Positions 36,632-49,600 of a stretch of DNA of 64,000 nucleotides are shown here, one piece after another. Positions within the stretch are counted from its first letter, which is position 1; each line of letters starts with the position of its first letter. Source of the stretch: Malurus cyaneus samueli. Lineage: Eukaryota > Chordata > Aves > Passeriformes > Maluridae. The stretch is from contig CM019216.1 in NCBI GenBank assembly GCA_009741485.1, positions 52,091,943 to 52,155,942 on the forward strand. Direction: 5' to 3'. A model generated the notes under the pieces. That model saw only the letters and a program-made list of their open reading frames with translations. It made no database searches and had not been told where the DNA came from. The position numbers were made by a program, and so were the translations under genes.

Positions 36632-39600
36632 GTAAGAGATTCAATGTACTTCAGTTATCTGTTTTTAGAAATGTTCCTTAAGCTAAACATTCTTCTGCCT
36701 AATACCTGTGTATGCTAGATAGAGAAAAGCAGAATTTTATTTCTCTTATTTCTCTTGTGGTGGGTATTTAGTCAGTAATAGACTACATGTACAGTAATGG
36801 GAATGATGAAATGCTGTCTCAGGAGACAGCACCAGGTGAAGTGAATGCTGAGTACAAGTTATGTGGTGAGATCTCTTACACCTCAGGGTCTGTTCTGTCT
36901 CCCAAAATTTGATTGCTGTGTCAAGAAAATATTTCTTGATAAGTAGTCAGAAATGTCATATCATTGTAATAAGAAAAAAATCAGCATCGTGCTTATGGTT
37001 TTCAGCTTTTTGTTTAGTGAAAAATACCTTTATTTATTTTTTTTTGTGTACACTGAATTATTGGTTGACATATTTCATGCTTACTTTGCTCTTCTCAGTA
37101 GCTAGGGTTTTTTAATTGCTGAAAGAGATGAAGGAACAGTACAAGCCTGTCAAAAAGAAAGGAAGTTTTAGTCTAACTTAAGTTGACTTGGGTAACAGAT
37201 AATTTTTTTACAGTATGAAATTGAATTAATGCTAATTTCCAATTTTTCCACTCTTCTTTTTAGAAGGTTTTAATGAAGCTTAGGAAACCTAGGATTACGG
37301 CCACAATTTGGTCCTCAGGAAAAGTTATTTGCACAGGAGCCACAAGGTGAGTTCACAAAGATTCTTTCTCTAGCTCTAAAACCTTGTATATTTTAAAATA
37401 CAACATTAAAGTAAATGAAGAAGAGGTAGTACTTGCCACTGCTTAGATTTACTCACACTGGATCATATGTAGATTCTTATCAAACTATGTATTTGGGAGG
37501 AAGTTTTTTATGTGAAGTATCTGCGTCAGACTGTATTGAGATCTTAAGCAACAGTTCAGCCTTCTTGGGAGAGCAGCTGGGAAAACTGCATTATTAAGAA
37601 AATTCTAAAGAGATTTGTGAAGTCTTTAAGAATTCTGTGTGTTTAGCTAGAAGTTGAGACTTGGGAAGGGATGACGTTTCTTGAGGATAACTCTTATTTT
37701 TTCACAAAACCCCACATGTATTTAGTGAAGTTTTACAGTGTTGAGGGACTGGAAAGAAGCAAAAGTAGGCTCTCAGTTCAGATACATCTGAGACTCACTA
37801 AACTCTTAACAGCTGAATTCCTTTAAGATATGTCTGCATTTTGAATTAAGGATAAGGTAAGGTATAATAGCAAATTTGCATACTTTCTATGTATGATCTC
37901 TGTTCCAATATGAAAGAAGATTGTTCAGGATGCTGACTCCAGACTACGTGTGATCTTATTTATCTGTTAAGAGTACTTAATATCATGTATGATCAAAACC
38001 TGTCTCTCACTTCAGCTAGAGCCAAGTGCCACAATATTCTTCAAACAGGACATAAAGGACTCCATTTGAATGTCTATCTAATTAAAATGTGATATTTAGA
38101 GTAGGTTGAAATGAAGGCTGTCCATGAGATCCTGGCTGATGCACTACATTATATAATGGCTCATTTTGTAGCCTGAGTAGCTATTGTGGTGTGTGTGTGC
38201 ACAACTATGCACTCTATTTTTGTTAATGCTAGATTCTTTTCTTTCTCCTTTATAGTGAAGAAGAAGCTAAATTTGGTGCCAGACGATTAGCTCGTAGTCT
38301 ACAGAAACTAGGTTTTCAGGTAATTTTGGTGAAAAAGGACTTGTCTGACTCAAGCAATGTTGATAGTGAATTTTTTAGGAAGAAACAAAGAAGGGGGAGC
38401 ATAACAATTTATCAATAAGGGTGTTTTCATTCAGATGCCCATTTTGTGTCTGCATACATTTTCCACATGCTGATTAAAGAGAAGCTGTTTCATTTTGTGG
38501 ATTTGAGTTTTGTTTGGCAGCTGAGAGTAGTGCTTCTTCACTAGATAATGAACAACAAAATTTGTTTAATATATGAACCACCCACAGATGTTTCATAGAT
38601 AGAATTTACAATATCCAGAAAGATTTATTTGTAAAAAGTACTGAAGAGTACTGTCATTTGAACATAATTTTCACTCATTTCTGCTGGAATACCAGATACA
38701 TTTCCATCTTAATAAGGGCAAGTTTGAGCCTCTTTAATTAAAGAGGGAGGAAAAGAAGTGCTCCTGTGCTGTCAGGTTGCACAGCTAGAAATAAACCAAA
38801 TAAAATACTTAGGACAGCAAACTCCCTCTTTTTTTCTGGGTTTGGGTTAACATTTCCAGTCAGGAACAGCACTTACATTTCATAGCAAAGGTTGAAAAAC
38901 AGCAACATTAACAACTTAAAATGACATCATTTAGTACTCTAAGACTTCCTAATAGCCTGTTGTGCTGTTTACACACAGGTTTAGTTTAGGGACAGAAAAT
39001 TAAAGAGACCCAGTAGCTCACCTTTTCGGGGAGAGACCCTTTTGATGATACTACATAAAGACAATGGTGACAGGTTGTGCTGGTAAAGCTGCATCAGACC
39101 CCAGCAAAAGTGTGACACTCTTACTGTCACAAACGTGTATTTTGGACCCAATCTCTTAAAGTTGGAATCGAACATAAAGTCAGTGAGGTGCACAGTGCTT
39201 CCAGTTTAGACATACCAAGTTTTATAATAAAGTGAGCAGTTTATATTTTGCAGATTCAGTTGATATGAGGCTAAGTTACTTCTACCAGTAATATCTTTCT
39301 GTAAAGTGTAGACAGAAGAACAGCCATTTAAAGTTTCAGCAATCTCAGAAAAGAAAAGTTTCCCAAGTGACACTGCCAACACTGACCTCTCAGCAGTGGG
39401 GTTTCTTTGTGTAGCAGTTGTCTGTTGGTTATTTTGTTGTCATCTAAAATGTCTGTGGTGAAGAATAACTGAAAGAAAATACTTTGAGTTGGGTTTCAGG
39501 AATGTACAGAGTAGAAAAACAGTTTGCTGCACTGGCCACTAGACATTTAAAGCAGAACAGTTGTCCCCTTTCTTATTCTTCGCTTTAATAATAATGGTGT

Positions 39601-42600
39601 ATAGCAACAAGGCATTAAAGAAGTTCGCGACGATATTTAAGCTTTTTCTGTGCTTATTTTGATGTTCCATGAGCTGTTAAATTTAGTTTCTTTTCAGTGG
39701 GGAACTGTTTAGTACAGCAGTATGAGTTGTTTCTGTGTCTCCTTCTTAAACTATACTATAACCACAATGATGTGGGGACCATGATACAACTGTGAGGTGT
39801 CTAGTTCAATACTTAGTCCAGCATGGAAGGATAATGTAAATTATCTGAGTCCATTAAGTACTGTTTAGATGCCTATTAGAAATGCATCAGTCTCAAGGTT
39901 TTAATTTTGAAATGTCATCAAAATATCCTAAGTAATATCCTCTTTTTTTTAACTCATACATCTGATTCACTATAAATTTCTAATGTCTTTTTTTCCCTCT
40001 TTTGAAAAGGTTATTTTCACAGATTTTAAAGTTGTGAATGTTTTAGCAGTGTGCAACATGCCCTTTGAGATCAGATTGCCAGAATTTACGAAGAATAACA
40101 GACCTCATGCGAGGTATGGTAGGATTTTAAAGTATTTTAGTCCTGGAATACTTCTTAAGCTTTTATTTTTCAGCTCATGAGCTCTCTTTTTTACCATTCA
40201 TTTTGTTTTCTAGTTATGAACCAGAACTTCATCCTGCCGTGTGTTACAGAATAAAATCTCTCAGAGCTACCTTACAGATTTTTTCCACAGGCAGTATCAC
40301 AGTTACAGGTATTTTAATGTCAAAAAAAATATTTAACTTGTTGGGAATATTTAACTTTAGAACCAGTAGCTTTGGGAAGCAAGGTGTTTAAAACAGTCAA
40401 AGGATAATGTTGAAAGTATTTTGCTTCCCAGTGCTAGCACCTAGTTTGTTTTTGAGTGAAAGTGCCAGAAGAGTTATTATTGGTAGGTTCAAAAGGTTAG
40501 TTAGACTGAATGTACATAGTCTGGGTTTTTTTTATGAAAACAAAAGTAAGATAGGACTTGAGAATGCAGGTGTTTATTGTTTATTTAAATACTTGAATTT
40601 TCTTCCTTTTTTTCTTCGTATCATAAAGCTACTAACTACACTGCATTTAGTGCTATCATGCCTTTCATAAATAGCTATTTCCAAACTGGAGATTTATGGA
40701 AACTCACAGGATAGCATAGCATTTCATCATAAATGAAGTTGATCAGTACTTACAGTTCTTCAGACTTGTGCTCTCTTCAGTTAAAGCTCAGCTAGGAGAA
40801 CCACCACTGAATCACAGGCATCAGTGATTTTTCCCATGTAATCAGAGACATGATTGTCCCTGGTCTTGGAAAGGCTGTTCCATTTTTTTCCTCTCTCTTC
40901 ATCATTTTCATTTTTCATCCTCTTTTCTGTTTGCTTGTGAGATGTCCACCACCAGTGTCCAGGCACAAGAAGTCAGGTTTTTCAGGGAAACATGTTAAAA
41001 TTCTACAAAACCAAAAAAAATCATTGTGTCTTGCTTTAGCAGGAATTATGTCTTGCAGTTGTTAGAGCTCAGCTACTGGTTCAAAAGCTGGGTAAGGATT
41101 TTTTTATTTTCACATCTTGATTCTTTAATAAATACGTAAGTTTATGCAGAACATTTCCCACAAGATATTGGGAGAAGTTTTTTCTAAAGAAGACAAACTT
41201 CCATCAGATTCAGTAATCTAAAAGTAAAGGGCTAAAAAATATTTCAAGATCGCAGTGTGTTCTGCACAGTGCAGCAAATGGTCTAGCCAAAACTAGAAAC
41301 TAAATTTAAATAAGAAGCCTTATTATCACTGCAGTAATGAAAAGCTCTCCGTGTGTCGTGTCAGCCTCCTAATGAGATTCAGCTTCTCTGTAAGATTCTT
41401 ATTACTTCATTACTTACACAATTGCTTTCGTATTTTCAGAATTTTGTTTCCAAATATGAAGGTAAACATAAAAGTTTTGCATCCTTGTGGTTTCATTGTT
41501 GCAGTGAGTTTGAAATATCTCGGACCTCTGTTGATTTTGAATGCTTCGCTTTGCCTCGGCCTCTCTTCTAGAGGAAAAGAAATGTCCAGGGTCTTACACA
41601 TATTATTCTAAAAATGTCTTAAATTGCTTTTCAACCTTACTGCACTCCTTCTCAATTGCATTCAGATGAGATTCTTTTAAAGATTCATATTCCTGTAGTA
41701 CTTGTAATACCTCTGACTCAGAAAATTTTATTTGAGATACATAATTAGAAATGTTACAAAAAGCCCAGGAAGGTGGGTTCTTTTAATGGGACATGTATAA
41801 AAAGGTTTAGTTTCATTGGTAAAAGGCAGTAAAAATCACTAGCATGTAATAGAGTGAAACATTATTTCTTTTATTCCAAAATGAGTAACGAGGGGGTTGT
41901 TTAGGAGGTTTGTTTTGTTTTGCTTTGTTTTTCCCTTCTCTCATATGCTCTAGAATGATGATCCAGTTTTTACATCTCTTCAGCCTTACAAAGAGTTGGC
42001 TTATTCATATTCTCACTTTTTGAAGGCTTTCTTGAGAACTTTCATTCCTAATAGCATCCAGATTTAAGAAGGGTGCAGTATCTACCCAGAAGACAGGTAT
42101 CTTTCACCAGACTTACTTTAGCTGAGCGCTTCACTTGACCAGTTTGAAAAAACAGGAAGAATCCTATTCTCATCCATTTGCTTTCTGACCGAGTGTCATG
42201 GTTTTGCTTGGTCCAATTTTTGGTGGTGGGGGATGGGGATCATGTAAAACAAGAATTACTTAAGTAATTTTTGCTTAAGTTATTGCTTTTGGGAGTCATT
42301 TTGAACGGTTCTCTATACTTGGAAGAAACTTTTGAAGTCTGAAGTGGGGTTACAAAAAACCTGAGTTCACATTCATCACAGCATGCGAGACCTTTATCTG
42401 CATCAGGAAGCTTCTATCCAGAATTAGTATCTTCTGCCATGTTACCGCTCACTTACTTGCAATTTTTTTCTTAAATTTTCATTGTGTAAAGTGGTCTAGT
42501 ACCACCAAAAAGCATTGCTAGGTTATATTTCCTTTTCTTTGCCTGAATGCTCATAGGTCATGTTAAATAACTTTCATATGCTTCATCCTGAGATGATAAA

Positions 42601-43260
42601 AGAATTCTCTGGCTTGTAGGTTTTGTCCTGAGATCAATGTTGAAGCTATTTGCAAAACTCAGGATAGAAAGTAATAGTTTTTTATTTTCAAACCTAAAAT
42701 AGCCTTTCTTGAAATGTACTTTTGCTAAATCCAGCATTATTTAATAGTAGCTTTTGTCAGTAGGTTTTTTAAGCAAGAGCTAGAAGTGGCTAGGGCTTGA
42801 AGAAATACAAATTCCTAGAAGATTGACAGAAGTAAAATAATTTCTTGTACCTCTGCCACTCTTCTCTGGGTTGTTTAGGCCAGCAAATTGAAAACCAGTC
42901 CAGTTGTTATGAAATTAAATGACAATATTATTTATTTGTAGTCTAGCCATTGATCAATGTAGAACATCTTGCGGATTTACTCACAAGAAGAGACTTTTAT
43001 GTGAAAAGTGGTCAGAGAAAAACCTTCTTAAGTTAGGGGAAATGGGGGAGTAATTATTGTCCATGGTATAAAGCTGTGATTGCTAATAATATTAAGGTTT
43101 TTTTAAAGAGACTGTTGTTGGTTTAATTTCTGAATCCCTGATTTTTCTCTTCCTACTGCCTTTTTTTTTTCTTTTAAACTGTGTCTCAGGGCCAAACGTA
43201 AAGGCTGTTGCCAGTGCTGTGGAACAGATCTATCCATTCGTGTTTGAAAGCAGGAAATAA
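36497..43260 (+). CDS. TBPL1: TATA-box-binding-protein-like 1 (TLP/TRF2), complete six-exon CDS
   Basis: Spliced CDS join(36497..36631, 37264..37346, 38256..38319, 40010..40113, 40214..40308, 43190..43260), 183 codons plus TAA. The protein is a TBP paralogue made of two TBP repeats forming a saddle. It binds TFIIA/TFIIB but not a canonical TATA box, and directs TATA-less promoters; it is needed for spermiogenesis in mouse (family knowledge). Seen: N-terminus MDADSDVALDILITNVVCVF, first repeat through SSGKVICTGATSEEEAKFGA, second repeat from about VIFTDFKVVNVLAV through SSGK-equivalent FSTGSITVTGPNVKAV, end FVFESRK. All five coding introns have GT-AG ends and join in frame. It is nearly identical to human TBPL1 as I remember it. 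One oddity: the stop comes three codons before the mammalian end (see findings). Confidence 0.98.
37264..37346 (+). CDS. TBPL1: TBPL1 coding exon 2
   Basis: 83 nt after TTTTTAG. Encodes KVLMKLRKPRITATIW and continues to CTGAT; the last two bases (AG) complete a Ser codon with the next exon. Donor GTGAGT. Confidence 0.97.
38256..38319 (+). CDS. TBPL1: TBPL1 coding exon 3
   Basis: 64 nt after CTTTATAG. Encodes EEEAKFGARRLARSLQKLG and FQ; donor GTAATT at 38320. Confidence 0.97.
40010..40113 (+). CDS. TBPL1: TBPL1 coding exon 4
   Basis: 104 nt after TGAAAAG. Encodes VIFTDFKVVNVLAVCNMPF through TKNNRPHA plus a split Ser codon; donor GTATGG. Starts the second TBP repeat. Confidence 0.97.
40214..40308 (+). 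CDS. TBPL1: TBPL1 coding exon 5
   Basis: 95 nt after TTTTCTAG. Encodes YEPELHPAVCYRIKSLRAT and LQIFSTGSITVT, ending in one base of the following Gly codon; donor GTATTT. Confidence 0.97.
43190..43260 (+). CDS. TBPL1: TBPL1 terminal coding exon
   Basis: 71 nt of coding sequence after a long T-rich tract and GTGTCTCAG. Encodes PNVKAVASAVEQIYPFVF then ESRK and TAA. The two codons after the stop read ATT TTA (Ile-Leu), the same residues that end the mammalian protein. Confidence 0.96.
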
Positions 43261-43722
43261 ATTTTACAATTCACCACTTGATGGTTAGGGTCCCTAACCG
43301 AGCACCTTCAAAGACTGCTGCACATTGGACTAAAAGCAAAAAGGAAAACTGGACCAACCATAGCAGAGGAATACAGACTCTTTTACTTGCTCATGGCCAC
43401 AGTATAGACTCCAGTTCTTTTGGATTTTACTCTTAACAGTGCTGTATTGTAAAAACGGAAGTTTACAAGATATGAAATTGCTGCTTTTAAAAAGACATTC
43501 TATTTATTTTTGCAGTAATTTCTGTGTATTCATAAGCAAAGCTGTCACGATGTGCACTACCTTTAAGACTTTTTTTTTTTTTTTTTAGCTTGAGCTTGTG
43601 TTTTATTTGTGAATAGTCTTTTACATTTTTGTATGCTGAATATTGGGCACCAAAGAAGCTGTAAAAGTTATCTTTTTCACCTGATGAATGTGCACAAATA
43701 AAAGTTTGGAAAATACTTCTCT
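43261..43722 (+). terminator. TBPL1: TBPL1 3' UTR and poly(A) signal
   Basis: AATAAA at 43697-43702 is followed at a suitable distance by a GT-rich element (about 43728-43738). A T17-18 homopolymer lies within the UTR near 43570. No stronger signal is seen before it. Confidence 0.75.
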
Positions 43723-44034
43723 TCATACCTGTTCTGTTATATTCCTTCCCTTTTTATATTACAATTAAAATTGTATAGTTGCAAATTAATTTGAAACAAT
43801 GTAAGAATAATCTTTTGCTGGTACCTTCTGTTTCTGTTTGTAGTATGTGTAAAACTTTGTGCGTGGGTTAGATTGAAATCTATAGTAGTTACATATGTTT
43901 ATCTGAGGATGAAATTTGGTTTGTTCCCAGTTCTCTTAACTACATACCAGACTTCAAGTATTTTCTTGCTGTTACATGAAGAGAAGACATTTCTAAATAT
44001 AAAGGTCTACAGCAAGTGTTTTCCTATAGATGAA

Positions 44035-44500
44035 TAGTAGAATATGCTGAGTTGGAAGGGACCCATCAGGATCACTGAGTCCAACTCCTGGCTCTGCACA
44101 GGCACAACCCAAGAGTCCACATGTCCTGAGAGCATTGTCCAAACTCTTCTTGAACTTTGTCAGGTTTGGTGCTGTCACCACTTCACTGGGAAGCCTGTTC
44201 CAGTGCCCAACCACCCTCTCAGGGAAAAACTTTTTCCTGGTATCTATACTAAACCTCCTCTGACTCAGCTTCACGCTGTTTCCTCAAGTCCTGTCACTGG
44301 TCAACGAGAGCGAAGAGATCGGTACATGCCCTTCTGCTTCCCCTCATGAGGATGCTGAAGACCGTAGTGAGGTCTCCCCTCAGTCTCCTCCTCTCCAAGC
44401 TGAACAAACTGAGTGACCTCAGCCCCTCCTCATAAGGCTTCCCCTCCAGACCCTTCACCATGCTCGTGGCCCTCCCTTGGATGCTTATCAATAGCTTAAT
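44035..44500 (-). mobile_element. CR1 LINE 3' fragment, antisense
   Basis: Reading from the CR1 3' end: AGTTGGAAGGGACCCATCAG, GAGTCCAACTCCTGGCT, GAAGCCTGTTCCAGTGCCCA, TCCTGTCACTGGTCA, GAGGTCTCCCCTCAGTCTCC, and ends near CCCTTGGATGCTTATCAATA. Roughly 465 bp, 5' truncated. It lies about 310 bp beyond the TBPL1 poly(A) signal. Confidence 0.92.
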
Positions 44501-45242
44501 TACCTTATCAACTTATGAAGCTACTGTAGAAAAAACAACTGCCTTGTCCACCTACACGATGCAGAAGAAAAAAAGTTAAACATGAACTTCAGGAAAATTG
44601 TGCTTCAACTGGAGAAGATGTGATCACTCTAATCCAGCCCCAGCTTATTTCTGAATGGTTAACACAGACCTTTTCTACACTTTTCTTACTGTATATTGTT
44701 TTGATGATAGGAACTGCCAACAAGCAATGAAGCTTGATTCAGGCATGTATTATTATTGGTATTAATCTTGGACTTGAAAGCCAGTAGATGTTTCTCTCAG
44801 TAAGTGCACATTTGAAGCAGAAGAGAGGTGAATGCTTAAAAGTAACTGCAAATGCTACTTTTAAAAAGATACAATAAATATGTATAAATGTATGTATGTC
44901 TTTTTTCCCTATCTCACTGAAGAGAAATGTAACACTGCTCTTGCATGCTGCAGGTAATGTACAGTCCTAGTGGGTGCTAAAAATAGTAAACTGAGCTGTT
45001 ACTGTACCAGAAATCACAGCTTTGAAAGAAAGGTGGAAGAACAGCTGGAGGAAGCAAGTGCCTGGCATGATGGATTTAATCTGCCTGAGTGGGTGGTACA
45101 GAACTTGGGGCTGTCCTTAGTGACTTCGTGCAAAAAGCATGGAAAGGATGAAGTGGTATGGAAAATGCTTCACCAAATACCTCAGAACAAAAGCAAACTT
45201 TGCCATAAGTCATAACTGGTATGTTCATAAAAGCCTTTTGAG

Positions 45243-45990
45243 CTCTAGAATCAGAAAATTGAAGGGTTTGGAAGGAATCTTCAAGATCATCTAGTTCCAA
45301 CCCCCTTCCATGGGCTTGGAAACCTTGGTGTAGACCAGGTTGCTCAGAGCCCCATCCAACCTGGCCTTGAACACATCCAAGGATGGTGCATCCACAACTC
45401 TGGGCACCCTATTCCAGTGCCTCACCATCCTCACAATAAATAATTTCTTCCTTACACCTAATGTAAACCTACCCTGGCAGTTTAAAAATGCTCCTCCTTG
45501 CCCTGTCACTATGAGCCCTTGTAAGAAGTCCCTCTCCATATTTCTTACAGGTTACGTTCAGGCACTGGCATATCGCAATTAGGTCTTTTCCAGATGAACA
45601 ATTCCAATTACCGCAACCTTTCCTCACAGGAGAGTTGCTCCATCCCTCTAATTGTCTTGGTGGCCTTTGTGCTCATTCCAGCAGGTTGATGTCTTTCCAG
45701 TTCTGAGGATCTCAGAGCTAGACACAGCACTCTAGGTGGAGTCTCACCAGAGTAGAGGGACCGAATCCTTCCCTTGCCCTGCTGACCATGCAGATGTGAG
45801 CACACTTTGCTGGGTCATGTCCAGCCTCTCATCCACCATCACCCCCTAGTCCTCGGCAGGGCTGCTCTGGATCTGTTCATCCCCCAGCCTGTGTTAGTAC
45901 GGGGGTTGCCCCGGCCCCCGTGCAGCACTTGGCACTTGGCCTTGTTAAACCACATGAGATTCCCATGGGCCCACTTCTTGAGCTAATCAG
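45243..45990 (-). mobile_element. CR1 LINE 3' fragment, antisense, about 750 bp
   Basis: Begins GGTTTGGAAGGAATCTTCAA, ATCTAGTTCCAACCCCC, followed by CATCCAACCTGGCCTTGAAC and CCTATTCCAGTGCCTCACCA. It then passes through the distal CR1 3' segment with GGAGTCTCACCAGAGTAGAG and CACTTGGCCTTGTTAAACC near 45,950. Longest CR1 piece in the window. Confidence 0.9.
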
Positions 45991-47217
45991 AGGGTTTATA
46001 ACCAATTATGAAGTGGAGTTCAACTGTCAGGGAGTTCAATATAGCAAGCAGGGAAAAGCTTGCTATGTCTAAGTTGTCCAGTTTGTACCAAGTAATGTGG
46101 ACCTTGGCACTCCTGATGTAAATAAGGATTTTGGGCATAGTCAAAGACCTCAATGAACAACTCACCATTTGGGAGCCCTATTTATTATTATTACAATTTT
46201 AAAAAGAAAATGTAGAAGACATTTGAACAATGAACAAGATTGTAATGGTATTGAGGGACAAAGTGTAGTCCTAAACTGATGAATGAGGATTTGGCCATTA
46301 TTACTGCAATAACTGTCATGGGTTAGGCTTGACTCTTCAAATCAAATTACAAAGCCTTTGAGTGTTACCAATGAATATCTGGAGTTTTTATGAAGCATAT
46401 GTGTCTCCTAAATTTATCTGTGGAGAAAGAGGAACATTTTGCTTTGTTATCACTGTCACATAGTGTGAAATCTGTCTCTTAGAACAAAAATGAAAGCTAA
46501 TAATGAGCTGCAATGTATTAAAATGGGCACTGGTTCTTTTGAAGTGCTGCCTGGATCCATGCTAACAGTTTGAGGCCTTTATAACAAACCATAACAGAGC
46601 TGAAAAGCACACTATCAAACTTGCAGGGTAGCATTGAAGAGAATAATAGCAAGTAAAAGATCTCTTGAAATATGTGCCCACCTGTCCTTCTAGCTCTCAG
46701 GGAGCCTCAAACTGAAAAGTACATTTTAAAACCTGATGATGAAAGCCATCTGGTAGTGTATGCATATTCTCGGGGATATCACTCCATTTCCTAGTGCTCT
46801 AAATAGGTCTCCACCTCAGTCTGCAATAGGCCTTTCTGCTGATGCTTTCTACTTGCATGTGTCCACACCACCCCTGCCCCCTTTCCCATGGGAGAAAGCA
46901 TTTGTTGGTATTTATTTCCTTTGTCCTGTTGTGCTGCCTCCACCCAGGCCCTCGCCACCAACTCGTGCAGCTGTGACACAGATCCCTGGCCAGACAGCGT
47001 GTTCCAGAGTGATGGCTCTCAGCTCCAGTGTGGGGAGCGATGCTTTGGATAAACTCACCTGTCAGTCCATCCTCAGTGATCATGTTTTCTGGAGCACTGT
47101 TCATCTGTCCCTGGTTTCTCCATGTGGATCCGATGAAAACTCCACGCAGTGCTCAGCTGTAGCACTGGCAGTGCCATGAAAAGTAAATTTCACATTCTTT
47201 AGAGAGAAGGGTTGGTT

Positions 47218-47510
47218 CTATTTATACACCCTACTAGGGGCAGTAGATTGATAACTCTGACTCAGTGCCAGCTTGTGGGTTGTCACAGCTACTGGATCTT
47301 TTCCTGCAGTTTCTAGCACCATTTTATCATTCTCTGACTTGCAATTAGTGTTACCAGAGAAATTTGTGCTTACATTTTCAGAATTGTATCCTGCTTTTTT
47401 CACAGATTTCTCAAGTTCTGAATTCCAACCCGGTCTTTCCCAGTTTAGTATTGCCTGGATATTTGATAAGCATATTCTTTTATGTAATCCAGTGTTCATT
47501 ACTGAAGATA
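47218..47510 (-). CDS. Weak candidate for SLC2A12 terminal exon (C-terminal tail)
   Basis: Open frame on the minus strand ending at a TAG (47218-47220), 4.2 kb downstream of the last secure SLC2A12 exon and in the right direction. Near its start the frame reads HKRICLSNIQAIL, which resembles the human GLUT12 tail (I-C-x-x-S-x-x-Q-x-x-L) with one residue missing. The rest is hydrophilic, Ser/Asn/Lys-rich, as expected for a cytoplasmic tail. Against it: upstream AG acceptors at two spots (TTATTCAG, TATCTTCAG) give the other frame and a stop after about seven codons, and the pyrimidine tract is poor. It may be a frameshifted copy, a sequence error, or a chance ORF. Confidence 0.22.
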
Positions 47511-49325
47511 CTGAATAATTTTAAATCTGGAACAAATTTCTTTGTGGAGTGCTTCAGAGATCCAGGGATGTGATTTGGAAGAGGTGTGCCTTTTTCCCCT
47601 TGTATTTTCATAGTTGATGAAATTGAGAGTGCCAGCTCTGTGTCACCAGATCTGTAGGCTTTGTTGTGAAAGACCTGTACAATTATGGCTACATTTATAG
47701 GGCTATATAAGGCTAAATCTGTAGGACTATAATTAAAACTGTAGCTATAATGATTTTTTTAAAAGTCCGTGGCTACAGCATCATCACTTTAAAGACTTAT
47801 CTGAAGGTCTATCAAGGGCTCCTCAGTAAATCAGTATTGAAACTATCTCTTCTCCAGGAATATGGTATTTTTATTTATTTGTTCCTGCACTTAATAGGTG
47901 TATATGGGAAAAGTTTAAAAGAGTTTGCAATGGTCCCAAAATCTGTAAGCTAGGGAGACAATTTCCGTGATTTTGATTTAATTTTTTTTTTTAAGAACAT
48001 TCAGAAAATTTGTTACAGCAGAGGTTTGTTAGGGAAGCTGCAATGCTGAGAAAGATTTTGCAGACGCTCCTTTCACTAAATACAATGTAATAGAAATTAA
48101 AAGCCAGTACAGGCTTGGGTAAACATCTGCTATCTAGAGGCAACTATCAGAAAACAGTACCAACCAGAGCAAATAGGGACACTACAGGAAATGCAAATAG
48201 TCCACTACCTGGTAAAGTCAAAGATCAGGAAACCGATTACTTTCCAGCAATATAGTCTTACTAAAAACACAGTAATACTAAATATTACTGGACTTAATCC
48301 CAGGCACTTGTTAGGATAAGAATGATGTTGACAGCATTATTTGAAAGACTACCCAGAGTCATGTTAACATTTCATGTTTTGAAGCTGACTCAGTAGAATT
48401 CATGATACTGATAACCGTGCTCCAGCCTAAACATGAAGCACGTGAAAAAATTCCTGTAGACATCAATGCCATAAAACTGAGGCTCTTATCCTGATGTAGC
48501 TAAATTTCCAGTGACTTCTGGAAAATCATGGCCATGGCTTCAATAGTTTATTTCAGGTTTTGAACGTGAGCTCACTGTCTTGACTTGCTCTTATAAATGT
48601 CTGATGTCAGTATCTAGAAACACGACCGTGTGAGAATCTGGTCAGAACTGCTCTGCTTTGCTCAGAAGAAAAATTTTATCTGTGTCAGTAAGTCACTGTT
48701 CCTTCAATGCAAAATAAGTCAGGTGGTTTTAATGATATGAGTCAGCAAATAAAGTGAGATCGTGTGTTTAGCTCAAACTAGTATCCACACTCCAGCTAAC
48801 AGTGTGAGTCTTGTAGCCTCAATCAAATACTGGAAGAAATGCCACTCTGTGGCTACGTAGACAGTCAACATGCTTTTAAAGCATGCTTTGGTGTTTTTTT
48901 TTCTTTAAACAAAGAACTGTTTATTTATCTGCTAATAAATATTTATCTACTGATCACTGTAACAACATATATTAACAAGCCTAGAAAAAAAAATCTTCTT
49001 TTATATGGGAGCTATATGGATAATGCTTTGTAGATGCTCTTTGAGTATTTCAGGATACACTTGCTAAGCAATAACCAAACATTGGATATAATTTATGATC
49101 TGCAATTACAGTCCCAGAACTCCCTGTGTGCTGCCATGTACCACACAAGTCTCACTTTCTGAGTCCAAAAGCCAAAGTCTAGTGTGCCCTGTGTTGAGAA
49201 ATAAAATTATTTTGGCATCAAGTTTGGTACCTTCAGTTTCCAGCCTTCCTGGAAGTGAGAGGCCAAAGAAATCCTCTCTCTTCTTCTTTCAGGCCATCGT
49301 CAGTTTAGATTAATTGATTATGTAA

Positions 49326-49600
49326 ATCATAGAATCAATAAGCTTGGAAATGAGCTCCAAGATCGAGTCCAGACTTTGACCAAACACTACCATGCCAACT
49401 AAACCAGAGCACTCAGTACCACATCCAGTTGTTTCTACCCTTTCAGTGAAAAAATTCTTCCGGATGTCCAGCCTGTATCTCCTCTGGTGCAACTGGAGGC
49501 CATTTCCTCTCATCCTGTCACTGATTGCCTGGCTGACCCTGAGCTGGCTAAAATGACCTTTCAGGTAGTTGTAGAGACAGATGCATTTAATGTCTCTCAT
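49326..49600 (-). mobile_element. CR1 LINE 3' fragment, antisense
   Basis: ATCATAGAATCAATAAGCTT tail, then CTTCCGGATGTCCAGCCTGT, CTCCTCTGGTGCAACTGGAG, CATCCTGTCACTGATTGCC. Diverged and 5' truncated. Confidence 0.8.

Noticed and set aside
42193..42260. Possible LTR end (TGTCATGGTTTTGCTTGGTC)
   Set aside because: The first bases resemble avian LTR termini, but the following sequence does not continue as any LTR I can recognise and no partner end is seen.
44294..45805. Several 65-100 codon ORFs in the TBPL1 downstream flank
   Set aside because: They coincide with CR1 fragments and are not host genes.
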